64,000 bases of DNA, from positions 1 through 64,000 of the forward strand of contig NZ_JBIYSM020000016.1 in the NCBI RefSeq assembly GCF_044759095.2, read 5' to 3'. The position numbers and the translations under genes are program-made. Under the pieces are notes generated by a model that saw only the letters and a program-made list of their open reading frames with translations, did not search any database and was not told the DNA's origin. The stretch comes from JBIYSM02 sp044759095 (GTDB taxonomy: Bacteria; Bacillota; Bacilli; Brevibacillales; Brevibacillaceae). Of this stretch, positions 45,216-53,591 are shown one piece after another. Position 1 is the stretch's first letter, and the number at the start of each line of letters is the position of its first letter.

Positions 45216-45660
45216 GTCCAGCTGCGACCAGGGCGAACATCAACTCCCCTTCTGCCACAACCTTGTCATTTACTTTTGCTGTTCCGCGGCCTTTTCCTAT
45301 GGAACCGCGCACACGGGTCATTTCCACTTCCAGCGTCAGCGTATCCCCCGGCTTCACCTGCTCCTTGAACCGAAACTGGTCGATTCCCGCGAAAAAGCCC
45401 AGCTTGCCCTTGTTTTCTTCCATGCTCAAAACCGCAACGGCCCCCACTTGTGCCAGCGCTTCCACGATCAGCACTCCCGGCATCACGGGGTACCCTGGGA
45501 AATGTCCCTGGAAAAACGGTTCATTCACCGTGACGTTTTTGATGCCGACCGCACGTTTGCCGATCTCCAGGTCAATTATCCGGTCAACCAGCAAAAACGG
45601 ATAGCGATGCGGGATCATTTCCTGGATTTGTGTAACGTCCAATTGGGTCTTCCCTTCCAT
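45202..45660 (-). CDS. fabZ: 3-hydroxyacyl-ACP dehydratase
   Basis: A 152-residue hot-dog-fold enzyme removing water from beta-hydroxyacyl-ACP in fatty acid elongation. IPHRYPFLLVDRI, the catalytic His in FFQGHFPGYPVMPGV and the catalytic Glu in LIVEALAQVGAVA are all present. GGAG lies eight bases before ATG 45660. In Bacillus relatives fabZ follows flhO/flhP; here epuA and pgsA lie between. Confidence 0.95.
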   Translation of the reverse strand: MEGKTQLDVTQIQEMIPHRYPFLLVDRIIDLEIGKRAVGIKNVTVNEPFFQGHFPGYPVMPGVLIVEALAQVGAVAVLSMEENKGKLGFFAGIDQFRFKEQVKPGDTLTLEVEMTRVRGSIGKGRGTAKVNDKVVAEGELMFALVAAGQAHS

Positions 45661-45779
45661 TCCAACCGCTCCATTTCCATCTTTTTATCGTTTTGCTCTA
45701 TGCATGAAGGATGTGCAGCCAACTTAGACTAAAGACAACTCCCTTTCCCTCCAAAGAGAGAACGGGGTTAACCATAAAG

Positions 45780-45809
45780 GAGCGCTTCCCTTATCGGAAG
45801 TGCTCTTTT
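45780..45809. terminator. Inverted repeat between fabZ and pgsA
   Basis: GAGCGCTTCC (45780-45789) pairs with GGAAGTGCTC (45800-45809), one G-T wobble. The better T-run (TTTTC) is on the plus strand, CCTTTA on the minus; it most likely ends the pgsA transcript. Confidence 0.5.
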
Positions 45810-45824
45810 CCCCCTCTGCCTCTA

Positions 45825-46343
45825 TTATGGCACGCGGTTCAACAAACGAAACTTCACGAGATAGATCGCACTGGTCACAAACGAAAACAGGATGGCGCTC
45901 CACAAAATGATCTCGCCGTACGGATATCGAAACATCACCAGCGGAAACGCAATGTAAAACAGTACGGTCGTCAACTTTCCGAACGTATTCGCAGGCACTG
46001 TCTTTTTTCCGCGAAAGTGAAAAAAAGCGGATGCAACAATCATCCCCAGATCACGGGCAAAGAAAAACAGGGCGGCCCACACACTGATCCGCTCTGTCAA
46101 AAACAATGAGGCAATCACCGCCATCATCATCAGCTTATCTGCCAGTGGATCCATCATTGTCCCGAACGTGGTTACAAGCTTGTACTTTCGCGCGATGTAT
46201 CCGTCCACGATGTCCGTTATTCCCGCCACTATGAGAACCAGGAGGGCAATCTCAACATGATAGGGAAACGGCGAGAAAAAGATGTACAGGTATAAAGGGA
46301 TGAGTACCATGCGAAAAACGGTAAGCGCATTTGGAATATTCAC
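45825..46343 (-). CDS. pgsA: CDP-diacylglycerol--glycerol-3-phosphate 3-phosphatidyltransferase
   Basis: A 172-residue membrane enzyme (about five helices) making phosphatidylglycerol phosphate. The CDP-alcohol phosphotransferase motif DG-x2-AR-x8-G-x3-D-x3-D is intact in VDGYIARKYKLVTTFGTMMD and PLAD. It starts with GTG 46343 after GGAGGG. The N-terminal MNIPNALTVFRMVLIP is typical of PgsA. An essential housekeeping gene flanked by wall and fatty-acid genes. Confidence 0.93.
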   Translation of the reverse strand: MNIPNALTVFRMVLIPLYLYIFFSPFPYHVEIALLVLIVAGITDIVDGYIARKYKLVTTFGTMMDPLADKLMMMAVIASLFLTERISVWAALFFFARDLGMIVASAFFHFRGKKTVPANTFGKLTTVLFYIAFPLVMFRYPYGEIILWSAILFSFVTSAIYLVKFRLLNRVP

Positions 46344-46494
46344 GGATACTCCCTCCGTAAAAGCCCGGCCAGCGGCACGCGGACCTTCCAGTTTATCAAA
46401 CCTTCGACGCTCCCTTATTGAATCACTTTTCCATTATACTCTGTGGACAAAGCCGACAACAAGTCCCGCGCAAACAAGTCCTGCACAACAGTGA

Positions 46495-46522
46495 AGCCCC
46501 AAACCACATTCCGTTTGGGGCT
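46495..46522. terminator. 10-bp perfect inverted repeat after epuA
   Basis: AGCCCCAAAC (46495-46504) and GTTTGGGGCT (46513-46522) are exact complements. No T-run follows on the minus strand, so termination may be partial or need a factor. Confidence 0.5.
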
Positions 46523-46538
46523 GATGCCGCTTCTTGCT

Positions 46539-46787
46539 TCAGGTTCCTGCAAAAATCAGGTCGTACATGTGCTTGTACGTATTCCAGTCAAACACTTCGG
46601 AGACCGGCCTTTTTCCCATGACACTGTAGCCGATCAGCAAGCCGACTACCAGCGAGAAAAACAGCAGAAGCGGAACCAGCAAAGCCTTTGAGGCCAATGC
46701 CAGCCACTTCCTGTTTCGTTTGCTCTGTTCTCTCTCCGCTTCCTGCAGGTCGTGCACAAAGCGTTGTCCCTTCACTTGATCCATCAT
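46539..46787 (-). CDS. EpuA-family small membrane protein (RNA polymerase beta-annotated)
   Basis: An 82-residue protein from ATG 46787 (GGAGGA upstream; the next codon is also ATG). A basic N-terminal half (EREQSKRNRKWLA) is followed by one membrane helix (LLVPLLLFFSLVVGLLIGYSVMG) and a short outer tail with VFDWNTYKHMYDLI. This is the EpuA pattern; databases often label it DNA-directed RNA polymerase subunit beta, which the sequence does not support as a function. It follows flhP closely. Confidence 0.7.
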   Translation of the reverse strand: MMDQVKGQRFVHDLQEAEREQSKRNRKWLALASKALLVPLLLFFSLVVGLLIGYSVMGKRPVSEVFDWNTYKHMYDLIFAGT

Positions 46788-46815
46788 GCTTGTCCTCCGG
46801 CCTTTTACCAACAGA

Positions 46816-47622
46816 TTAACGGCTTCGCAGCGAATTGGCAACCCCCATCATCTGATCGGTGATGCCGATGGCGCGGGAGTTCAGCTGGAAAGCCCGCTGG
46901 GTGTTGATCAGCTGTGCCATTTCCTGTTGGAGATCGACGTTGGACGCCTCCAAAGCTCCCTGACGAATGGTGGCAGCTGACAAGGCAAAGTTCGTTACAG
47001 GTTGGCCGGGCGTAAGTAAAAATTCATTTTCGCCGACCTGCCGGTACTGATCAGGATTGTCCACCTTCCAGACGGCAATGCGGGCAATTTCTTCTCCGTC
47101 ATTCAACACGCGGCCTTCCGGCGTGATCTTCAGCTCTCCCGGATTGTCCATCAGGATGGGAACACCGCTTTCATCCACCAGATAATCGCCGTTGGCTGTC
47201 GTCAAGGCATATTGGTTGTACTCAGGGGATTGCTTGATCTGAAACCCCCCGTTGCGCGTCAGACGAATTTCTTCCCGCAGTTCGTTGGTGTCCGGGTCCC
47301 GGGTTAAACGGCTGACACCAAAGAACCCTTCTCCTTCAATCATCAGGTCGGTCGGGATCTCGGTTATTTTGGCGCTGCCCTGGGACAAATCCAGTTTGGT
47401 CATCCCGAGCCGCACTCCGCTGCCAATCCGCAGTCCGGGCGGCGATGTGCGCTGCCTGTCTTCAGCCGGCTGTTCGTTCATGGAATCAAACAGCAGCTCG
47501 GAAAACGACGCGGTACGGCGCTTGAAGCCGACCGTATCCAGGTTTGCCAGGTTGTTTGCGGTTGTGTCAAGCGCCTGCTGAACGCTGCGGAGCGCTGCGC
47601 TGGAGATATTGAGTGACTGCAT
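46816..47622 (-). CDS. flhP: Flagellar hook-basal body protein
   Basis: A 268-residue FlgF/FlgG-family rod or hook protein. The N-terminal rod motif ALDTTANNLANLDTVGFKR and the C-terminal EASNVDLQQEMAQLINTQRAFQLNSR helix are typical; the middle holds the DUF1078-type domain (GEGFFGV, LTRNGGFQI, NGDYLVD). It is paired with flhO, 18 bases upstream, as in B. subtilis downstream of mbl. No export signal other than the N-terminal rod motif is expected. Confidence 0.88.
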   Translation of the reverse strand: MQSLNISSAALRSVQQALDTTANNLANLDTVGFKRRTASFSELLFDSMNEQPAEDRQRTSPPGLRIGSGVRLGMTKLDLSQGSAKITEIPTDLMIEGEGFFGVSRLTRDPDTNELREEIRLTRNGGFQIKQSPEYNQYALTTANGDYLVDESGVPILMDNPGELKITPEGRVLNDGEEIARIAVWKVDNPDQYRQVGENEFLLTPGQPVTNFALSAATIRQGALEASNVDLQQEMAQLINTQRAFQLNSRAIGITDQMMGVANSLRSR

Positions 47623-47639
47623 CGATGCTTCCTCCTATC

Positions 47640-48530
47640 TTACCCGTTTACCCGGCCGATCTCATTGACAGCCTTGTCCATCGTGCCGTCCAGTGTCGTG
47701 ATCACCCGCTGGTTGGCTTCATAAGCGCGCAATACCGTCATCATGTCGGTCATGGTTTGGGCGGCATCCACATTGGCGCGCTCAATCCAGCCCTGCTTCA
47801 ATCCGTAAAAGCCGCTGTCCGCAGCCTCGACGTTGGCGGGCTGACCTTCTCCCTGCCAGCGATAGACGTTTTGGCCTTCCCGCACCAGCTGGCTCGGGTT
47901 TGCCACTGCTTTTAACCCGAGCTTATAAAACTGCTCGCCGTTGGTCGGGTCGGTATAGCTAAGTTCACCCGTGGAACTGATATGTAGATTCTGTCCTGCC
48001 GTTTGGACGTTGATCGCCGCATTTTGTTCATCCAGCACGTAGTAGCCGTCCGATGTGACGAGATACCCGTCCGGGTTCACGCTCCAGTTGCCGTTGCGGG
48101 TATAGCGGATTTGCTCCGGTGCGGCAACCGGCTGTTGCTGCGGATTCTCCAGCCTGGCTACGCTGAAAAACAGACGGCGCTCGTTTCCGTCCTGATCCGG
48201 CTGCAGGTTGTCGAGGAGGGCGACATCGTACGGATTGTTCGACTCGGCGATGTCCCCTTGCCGGAAGTTTGGCAATGCCTCAGACATGTACACGCCCGTA
48301 TGCAGGCGTCCAATTGCAACAGGTTGTCCGGTCATGTTGGGAAGGCCCTGGATATCCGGTCCCTCCTTGTCCCGGATGCGCGAAATAAGCTGCTCCGGAA
48401 ACGCGCGCATCACGCCCTCGTCCTGTTTGTAACCCGGCGTGTTGATATTGGCGATGTTGTTGGCTAACGTCTCCTGTTTTCGCTGCAGGGCAAACATCCC
48501 GGATGCGGCCGTATACAAGCCTCTGATCAA
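47640..48530 (-). CDS. flhO: Flagellar hook-basal body protein
   Basis: A 296-residue rod/hook protein beginning at TTG 48530, supported by GGGGGGAG seven bases upstream and by the family N-terminus IRGLYTAASGMFALQRKQE. ETLANNIANINTPGYKQDEG is the rod motif, FSVARLENP and TRNGNWSVNPDGYLVTSDGY are in the central domain, and ERANVDAAQTMTDMMTVLRAYEANQRV closes the protein. It lies 14 bases after mbl. Confidence 0.88.
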   Translation of the reverse strand: MIRGLYTAASGMFALQRKQETLANNIANINTPGYKQDEGVMRAFPEQLISRIRDKEGPDIQGLPNMTGQPVAIGRLHTGVYMSEALPNFRQGDIAESNNPYDVALLDNLQPDQDGNERRLFFSVARLENPQQQPVAAPEQIRYTRNGNWSVNPDGYLVTSDGYYVLDEQNAAINVQTAGQNLHISSTGELSYTDPTNGEQFYKLGLKAVANPSQLVREGQNVYRWQGEGQPANVEAADSGFYGLKQGWIERANVDAAQTMTDMMTVLRAYEANQRVITTLDGTMDKAVNEIGRVNG

Positions 48531-48543
48531 GCGATTCTCCCCC

Positions 48544-49554
48544 CTAAAAAAGCTTCTTCTTCCGATAGGCCGGCACCTTGTCCAGATATTCCAGCATCAT
48601 GCCCGTTCCTTTTGCGACGCACATCATCGGGTCTTCCGCTATCAGAACGGGAACCTTCAGTTCGTCGGCAAGCAGTTGGTCCAGTCCGTGCAGCAACGCA
48701 CCGCCGCCTGTCACCGAAACCCCTTTATCAATAATATCGGCAGAAAGCTCCGGAGGTGTTCGTTCCAAAACAGATTTGGAGGCTTGTACAATGGCGCTCA
48801 CCGACTCAGCCAGGGCTTCCTGGACTTCATGGGAGTAAATCGTGATGGTTTGAGGCAAACCCGTCACCATGTCTCTTCCGCGAATGTCCATCTCGTCCTG
48901 GCGTCCGCCGGATACCGTACCGATTTGTACTTTGATGTCCTCAGCCGTACGCTCTCCGATCAGCAATTTGTATTTATTTTTTATGTAACGCATTATAGCC
49001 AGATCAAATGTGTCACCCGCTACTTTGATGGAGGAGGACGTTACGATGTCTCCCATCGAAAGAACCGCCACATCGGTCGTACCGCCGCCGATGTCCACCA
49101 CCATGTTGCCGGAAGGCTGGAAAATATCCATGCCTGCGCCTACGGCCGCGATCTTCGGCTCCTCTTCGATATAAACCTCGCGAGCGCCGCCGCTTCGTTC
49201 CGCCGCTTCGCGGATGGCTTTTTGCTCGACGGACGTGATGTTCGTCGGGCAGCAAATGAGGATTCGCGGGCGAGCGAACAGGCTTTTTCCCCCGATTTTG
49301 GCCAAAAAGTGTTTCAACATGGCTTCGGTAATTTCGAAATCTGCGATGACCCCGTCTCGCAAAGGTCGGATGGCGACGATGTTGCCCGGAGTACGCCCCA
49401 CCATGCGGCGTGCTTCGTTTCCGACGGCCAGAACTTTTTTGGTTTGGTTGTCGATTGCAACGACGGATGGTTCATCCAGAACAATTCCCTTGCCTCTTAC
49501 ATAAATGAGTACGTTGGCCGTCCCCAAATCGATTCCGATGTCTTTGCTAAACAT
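48544..49554 (-). CDS. mbl: MreB-like cell-shape protein Mbl
   Basis: A 336-residue bacterial actin. Nucleotide-binding segments GIDLGTANVLIYV, VVDIGGGTTDVAVLS and GVSVTGGGALLHGLD are intact. It polymerises under the membrane and guides lateral wall synthesis. Position next to spoIIID and flhOP identifies it as Mbl rather than MreB or MreBH. GGAGGACC precedes ATG 49554. Confidence 0.94.
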   Translation of the reverse strand: MFSKDIGIDLGTANVLIYVRGKGIVLDEPSVVAIDNQTKKVLAVGNEARRMVGRTPGNIVAIRPLRDGVIADFEITEAMLKHFLAKIGGKSLFARPRILICCPTNITSVEQKAIREAAERSGGAREVYIEEEPKIAAVGAGMDIFQPSGNMVVDIGGGTTDVAVLSMGDIVTSSSIKVAGDTFDLAIMRYIKNKYKLLIGERTAEDIKVQIGTVSGGRQDEMDIRGRDMVTGLPQTITIYSHEVQEALAESVSAIVQASKSVLERTPPELSADIIDKGVSVTGGGALLHGLDQLLADELKVPVLIAEDPMMCVAKGTGMMLEYLDKVPAYRKKKLF

Positions 49555-49635
49555 GAAAGGTCCTCCCTGTCCAGATACATTCCTCCTATTATCATAGGCC
49601 GTTATTCGTGAGAGGACAAGGAAATTCTTTTAACT

Positions 49636-49920
49636 TTATACGCTTTCTTCCTGTTCTACCCGAACTTTCTTGCTCCTCCGCTTGTATTTGATCTTGGTCG
49701 CTTCTCCCCCCCGCAGATGTCTGATCGCTTTGTGGTACTCGAGAATCTCCTTTACCTGGTTCGCCAGCTCCGGATTTATCTCAGGCAGTCGTTCCGTCAA
49801 ATCCTTGTGCACAGTACTTTTCGAAACACCGAACTCTTTGGCGATCATGCGAACCGTATTTCGCGTCTCCACAATATATCTGCCAATCTTTATGGTTCGC
49901 TCTTTGATGTAATCGTGCAC
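49636..49920 (-). CDS. spoIIID: Sporulation transcription factor SpoIIID
   Basis: A 94-residue mother-cell regulator. The helix-turn-helix NTVRMIAKEFGVSKSTVHKDLTERL and the basic C-terminal helix KIKYKRRSKKVR fit the family. It switches genes on and off between the sigma-E and sigma-K stages of sporulation. A sigma-E-type promoter lies 36-64 bases upstream. The gene is 81 bases before mbl, as in Bacillus. Confidence 0.95.
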   Translation of the reverse strand: MHDYIKERTIKIGRYIVETRNTVRMIAKEFGVSKSTVHKDLTERLPEINPELANQVKEILEYHKAIRHLRGGEATKIKYKRRSKKVRVEQEESV

Positions 49921-49935
49921 GTCACTCGCCTCCCT

Positions 49936-49957
49936 GTATCAAAATTGTCTGATACAA
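49936..49957. promoter_or_regulatory. Inverted repeat between the spoIIID promoter and its ribosome site
   Basis: TGTATCA (49936-49942) and TGATACA (49951-49957... overlapping the -10 edge) are complementary. It could form an mRNA leader hairpin or bind a regulator. Confidence 0.45.
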
Positions 49958-49984
49958 TATATGGGTGGGCGCGGACACATATTC
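49956..49984 (-). promoter_or_regulatory. Sigma-E promoter of spoIIID
   Basis: On the minus strand GAATATG (49978-49984), a 14-base spacer and CATATATT (49956-49963) fit the sigma-E consensus (GHATATT, 14, CATACAHT). In B. subtilis spoIIID is transcribed by sigma-E. Confidence 0.7.
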
Positions 49985-50070
49985 TACGTTTCCAAGCCTG
50001 ACAAGCCAGCAAGACCACATCTTTTTTACACAGCGTGTACACATCCCCGATCCGGCTGGAGAAATCGCTG

Positions 50071-50146
50071 CGCCGGGCGGGGCCCCAAACCCTAAGAAAA
50101 CCCACCCGGCATGAGCTAACGCTTCGCCGGGCGGGGCCCCAAACCC
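50071..50146. repeat. Paired GC-rich 22-bp direct repeat
   Basis: CGCCGGGCGGGGCCCCAAAC followed by CC occurs at 50071-50092 and again at 50125-50146, 54 bases apart, in an otherwise ordinary intergenic stretch between spoIIQ and spoIIID. Each copy contains the palindrome GGGGCCCC. Confidence 0.8.
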
Positions 50147-50147
50147 G

Positions 50148-50178
50148 AAAAAAACCTGCAGAGTTTGCTCTGCAGGCT
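50148..50178 (-). terminator. Terminator of spoIIQ
   Basis: CCTGCAGAG (50155-50163) and CTCTGCAGG (50168-50176) are exact complements, followed on the minus strand by TTTTTTT. Confidence 0.9.
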
Positions 50179-50195
50179 TCGTTTTTTTGGCGAAA

Positions 50196-50930
50196 TTACT
50201 GGGTTTTTGCTTCGGATTGAAGCAGATACTGTTCCGGATTTACGGAGTTGCCGTCGACGCGAACTTCGAAGTGGAGGTGTACGCCGGCGTCCTTCTCAAA
50301 GACGTTGCGGCCGGCTGTTCCCAGCACTTGGCCCTGCGTAACTTCGTCGCCGGGTTTCACAAGCACCTTTTCCAGGCTTTGGTAAACCGTGACCATCTTG
50401 TCGGCGTGCTCAATTTCCACTTGATTGCCGACCAGCGGATCGTTTTCCACCTTTACCACTTTTCCGGCGAGAGCGGCTGCGACATCAAAGCCCTTTCCGT
50501 CCGTGGAGACGAGGTCGATACCGGTATGCGGAATAAATCGGTCTTCAAACTTGACCAGTGCGGCTTCCTGTTCTTCCTTCGACTGTTGATCGTCGAAGAA
50601 GCTCATTCCCAGTTCGTAGGTCACGCCTTTGGCTACAGGCCAGGCGAGCGGCTGAGTGGTGTTGACCGGTACGGCATCCTCGGACTCCAGATCAGATGCA
50701 GGGTTGCTTGTGCCCTCTTGCGGCGTGGTAACCGATACACCGTTGGTCAGATTGCTTTTGTCGATCACGGAATCGGTCATGCTGCCCTGGTACCACATCA
50801 CAAAAGCGAGAATGATTGCCGCGGTGCCGATGTAGATTGCCGGAAACGCCCACTTCTTGCCCAAAAAGTTTTTCCAACTGCTAGACTTCTTGAATGGAAT
50901 CGGTTGATTTTGATTTTTTTGATCTTCCAT
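50196..50930 (-). CDS. spoIIQ: Stage II sporulation protein Q (LytM/M23 domain)
   Basis: A 244-residue single-pass membrane protein of the forespore. ATG 50930 follows GAGGTGAT by seven bases; a GTG/ATG pair slightly upstream lies inside that site. After a basic N-terminus comes one helix (AFPAIYIGTAAIILAFVMWY) and an outer LytM domain (about 130-240). The zinc-ligand motifs HTGIDL and HLHFE are both present, unlike B. subtilis SpoIIQ, which lacks a key His. It partners SpoIIIAH in the mother-cell/forespore channel. Confidence 0.9.
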   Translation of the reverse strand: MEDQKNQNQPIPFKKSSSWKNFLGKKWAFPAIYIGTAAIILAFVMWYQGSMTDSVIDKSNLTNGVSVTTPQEGTSNPASDLESEDAVPVNTTQPLAWPVAKGVTYELGMSFFDDQQSKEEQEAALVKFEDRFIPHTGIDLVSTDGKGFDVAAALAGKVVKVENDPLVGNQVEIEHADKMVTVYQSLEKVLVKPGDEVTQGQVLGTAGRNVFEKDAGVHLHFEVRVDGNSVNPEQYLLQSEAKTQ

Positions 50931-51024
50931 TTTATTCATCACCTCATCCCTCAGTATCGCCAGATTTTCAGCGCATAAACCTGAGAGAGAAGGGGAAAGG
51001 TAAAAAATTTTGCAAAAAATGGGC

Positions 51025-52026
51025 CTATCCTCGCATGACCGTATCGAATTTTTGCAGCGTCACACCCTGGTAAAAGTACTTTACGATTTGCTCCGCGCTC
51101 TTTCCCGTCTTCGCCATTCCGTTGGCCCCCCATTGACTCATGCCGACGCCGTGGCCGTAGCCGCGTGTCTTGATCACCACTTGCCCTCCCTTGAGCTCAA
51201 GAGAGAATGCCGATGAGTTCAGCCCCAGGCGCTCCCGAAACTCCCGACCGGAAAATTCTTTGCTGCCGATGCGGATTTTCCCGACGCGATTCCCCTGCGT
51301 CCGCTCCACGATTTGATACCAGGAACCGTCACCGGAAGCTGCGCGATCGATTCGTACGCCAAGCTTTTGTTCCATCTCCCCCACACTGATCCGTGCGGTT
51401 TCTTCAAAGCGCGGCGATTGAATGTCCCAGGGGCTGGCGACACTTTTCAGGTAGGGAACCGGGGATTCAAAGTAATCGCTCGCGTTCTCTGTAAATCCGT
51501 TGCTGGTTGAGAAAAAGGTGGCGTCAATCGGTTGGCCGTTGAAGGTCAGAACGATCCCCGCCGTCGCCTGGACCGCCTGGCGGATCCTCATGCTTTTCCA
51601 TTCGTATTGGTCACCCCATCGCTGCTTTCGTTGGGCGTCGTCCAGGTAGGCCTGATGCTTGATCGTGTCCATGACGTGCGCCCCCTCGGGGACGTCTGCA
51701 AAATGGCTTTCCCGCAAGCGGCGCACGATGTAGGTCCGCGCCGCCAGCGCCTGCGCCTTGAGCGCCTCCAGTTCAAATTCGGCCGGCATTTCTGCAGAGA
51801 CGACACCTTCAATGTACTGTTCAAGCGGAATCGTCTCTATCACTTGTTTCTCGGTCCGATACACTTTGACGGGGATCTGTTTGGCCGGATCAACCGCCTG
51901 GGGGGACGTGCCGGTCTCGACGTAAACGTCTGGCCCCTGAGGGGAAAAGAACGTAACAAGCGCTGCAGGTACCATGACCAGTAGAATCGGAAAAGCTGCC
52001 AACAGTATCACGAGATATCGTTTCAT
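51025..52026 (-). CDS. spoIID: Stage II sporulation protein D
   Basis: A 333-residue membrane-anchored lytic transglycosylase used in septal thinning and engulfment. The N-terminal helix is RYLVILLAAFPILLVMVPAALV. The SpoIID/LytB domain shows IPLEQYIEGVVSAEMPAEFELEALKAQALAARTY in consecutive pieces, with the catalytic Glu in AEMPAEFE, and the C-terminal GYGHGVGMSQWGANGMA. GGGGAGG lies upstream of ATG 52026. It stands alone between murA and spoIIQ. Confidence 0.93.
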   Translation of the reverse strand: MKRYLVILLAAFPILLVMVPAALVTFFSPQGPDVYVETGTSPQAVDPAKQIPVKVYRTEKQVIETIPLEQYIEGVVSAEMPAEFELEALKAQALAARTYIVRRLRESHFADVPEGAHVMDTIKHQAYLDDAQRKQRWGDQYEWKSMRIRQAVQATAGIVLTFNGQPIDATFFSTSNGFTENASDYFESPVPYLKSVASPWDIQSPRFEETARISVGEMEQKLGVRIDRAASGDGSWYQIVERTQGNRVGKIRIGSKEFSGREFRERLGLNSSAFSLELKGGQVVIKTRGYGHGVGMSQWGANGMAKTGKSAEQIVKYFYQGVTLQKFDTVMRG

Positions 52027-52192
52027 GCCACATATCCTCCCCTGTATTGTGCTGGACAGTTTTAGTCTATGTCCCGCGGGGAGGAGATAGAACGAGAGGA
52101 TGAGAGAGTCGGAAGAGTTGACATGTTCGCAGATATTCTAGCAAATGGTAAGAAAACCCAGCCCCCGAACACTTTTCTAGCGGCTGTATACA

Positions 52193-52229
52193 CAAAAAAA
52201 AGACTTCCCGACAAAAGGAAGTCTTTTTG
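52193..52229 (-). terminator. Terminator of murA
   Basis: AAAGACTTCC (52199-52208) and GGAAGTCTTT (52217-52226) are exact complements with TTTTTTT on the minus strand. Confidence 0.92.
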
Positions 52230-52240
52230 CGCAAGTCTCG

Positions 52241-53572
52241 TTATGCGAAATTCGGAGAAAAGCTTACTTTGAGCGGCTCCGCTGCCGGTTCGCCTTCTTT
52301 TGCCACCGACTTTTGCGAAGAAACGCGCTCCACCTGCGCACCCAATGCGCGCAGCTTTTCGGCCAGGTTGACGTAGCCGCGGTCGATATGGTGGAGTCCG
52401 CCCACTTCCGTTTCGCCTTCCGCAATCAGGCCGGCGAGAATCAGGGCCGCTCCTGCGCGCAAATCGGTTGCCGTTACCTTGCTGCCCGTCAGTTTAGCGC
52501 CGCCTTCCACAATCGCGCTGCGTCCTTCAATTTTAATATTGGCACTCATGCGGCGGAATTCTTCCACGTGCATGAAGCGGTTCTCAAACACCGTTTCGGT
52601 TACGATGCTTGTCCCTTCCGAGGCAAGCAGCAGCGCCATCATTTGGGACTGCATGTCGGTCGGGAATCCAGGATACGGCAGCGTCTTCAGGTCAACTGCT
52701 TTCAGCGGACCCGTACGGCGAACGCGAACCCCGTTTTCCAGCTCGTCCACTTCAACGCCCATTTCGCGAAGTTTGGCCGTAATGGACTTTACGTGGTCGG
52801 GAATCGCTCCTTCAACAAACACGTCTCCACCGGTGATGGCTGCCGCTACCATAAACGTGCCTGCTTCAATGCGGTCCGGGATCACGCAATGCGTGCAGCC
52901 GTGCAGCTTTTCCACGCCTTCAATGCGGATCGAGCCGGTTCCGGCACCGCGAATCTTCGCGCCCATGCTGTTGAGGAAATTCGCCAAATCGACGATCTCC
53001 GGTTCTTCCGCCGCGTTTTCCAGAATGGTCGTGCCCTCGGCGAGGGTGGCCGCCATCATAATGTTTTCCGTTGCGCCTACACTTGGAATGTCGAGGTAAA
53101 TTTTTGCTCCCTTCAACCGTCCGTTCACGCTGGCCTCGATAAAGCCTTGTCCAATCTCGATCTTGGCTCCCAATGCTTCAAATCCCTTGAGGTGTTGGTC
53201 GATCGGACGCGTTCCGATGGCGCAACCGCCTGGTAGGGAGACACGCGCATGTCCTTGTCGGGCAAGCAGCGGTCCCATCACCAGGAAGGACGCGCGCATC
53301 TTGCGGACAAGTTCGTAGGAGGCTTCCACACTGGTCAGGGGGGAAGCCTGAATCGTGAGTACATCTCGGTCATATGTAAGGGAGATTCCCAGAGTTTTCA
53401 ACAGTTCACAAATGGTATAAACATCATCCAGTGCGGGAACGTCTTGAATGACGCATGTACCCTCTTCTGCCAGAATGGATGCTGCAATAATCGGAAGTAC
53501 GGCGTTTTTGGCGCCGGACACTTTTACATTTCCCGCTAATGCCTTACCACCGCGGACAATGATTTTATCCAA
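52241..53572 (-). CDS. murA: UDP-N-acetylglucosamine 1-carboxyvinyltransferase
   Basis: A 443-residue enzyme adding enolpyruvate to UDP-GlcNAc, the first committed step of peptidoglycan synthesis. The start is TTG 53572 (GGAGGGG upstream; family N-terminus DKIIVRGGKALAGNVKVSGAKNA). The active-site Cys lies in LPGGCAIGTRPIDQHL, so it should be fosfomycin-sensitive. The last 25 residues (SSQKSVAKEGEPAAEPLKVS) form an unusual polar tail beyond the usual end. Confidence 0.94.
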   Translation of the reverse strand: MDKIIVRGGKALAGNVKVSGAKNAVLPIIAASILAEEGTCVIQDVPALDDVYTICELLKTLGISLTYDRDVLTIQASPLTSVEASYELVRKMRASFLVMGPLLARQGHARVSLPGGCAIGTRPIDQHLKGFEALGAKIEIGQGFIEASVNGRLKGAKIYLDIPSVGATENIMMAATLAEGTTILENAAEEPEIVDLANFLNSMGAKIRGAGTGSIRIEGVEKLHGCTHCVIPDRIEAGTFMVAAAITGGDVFVEGAIPDHVKSITAKLREMGVEVDELENGVRVRRTGPLKAVDLKTLPYPGFPTDMQSQMMALLLASEGTSIVTETVFENRFMHVEEFRRMSANIKIEGRSAIVEGGAKLTGSKVTATDLRAGAALILAGLIAEGETEVGGLHHIDRGYVNLAEKLRALGAQVERVSSQKSVAKEGEPAAEPLKVSFSPNFA

Positions 53573-53591
53573 TGTGTACCCCTCCGCGTGC

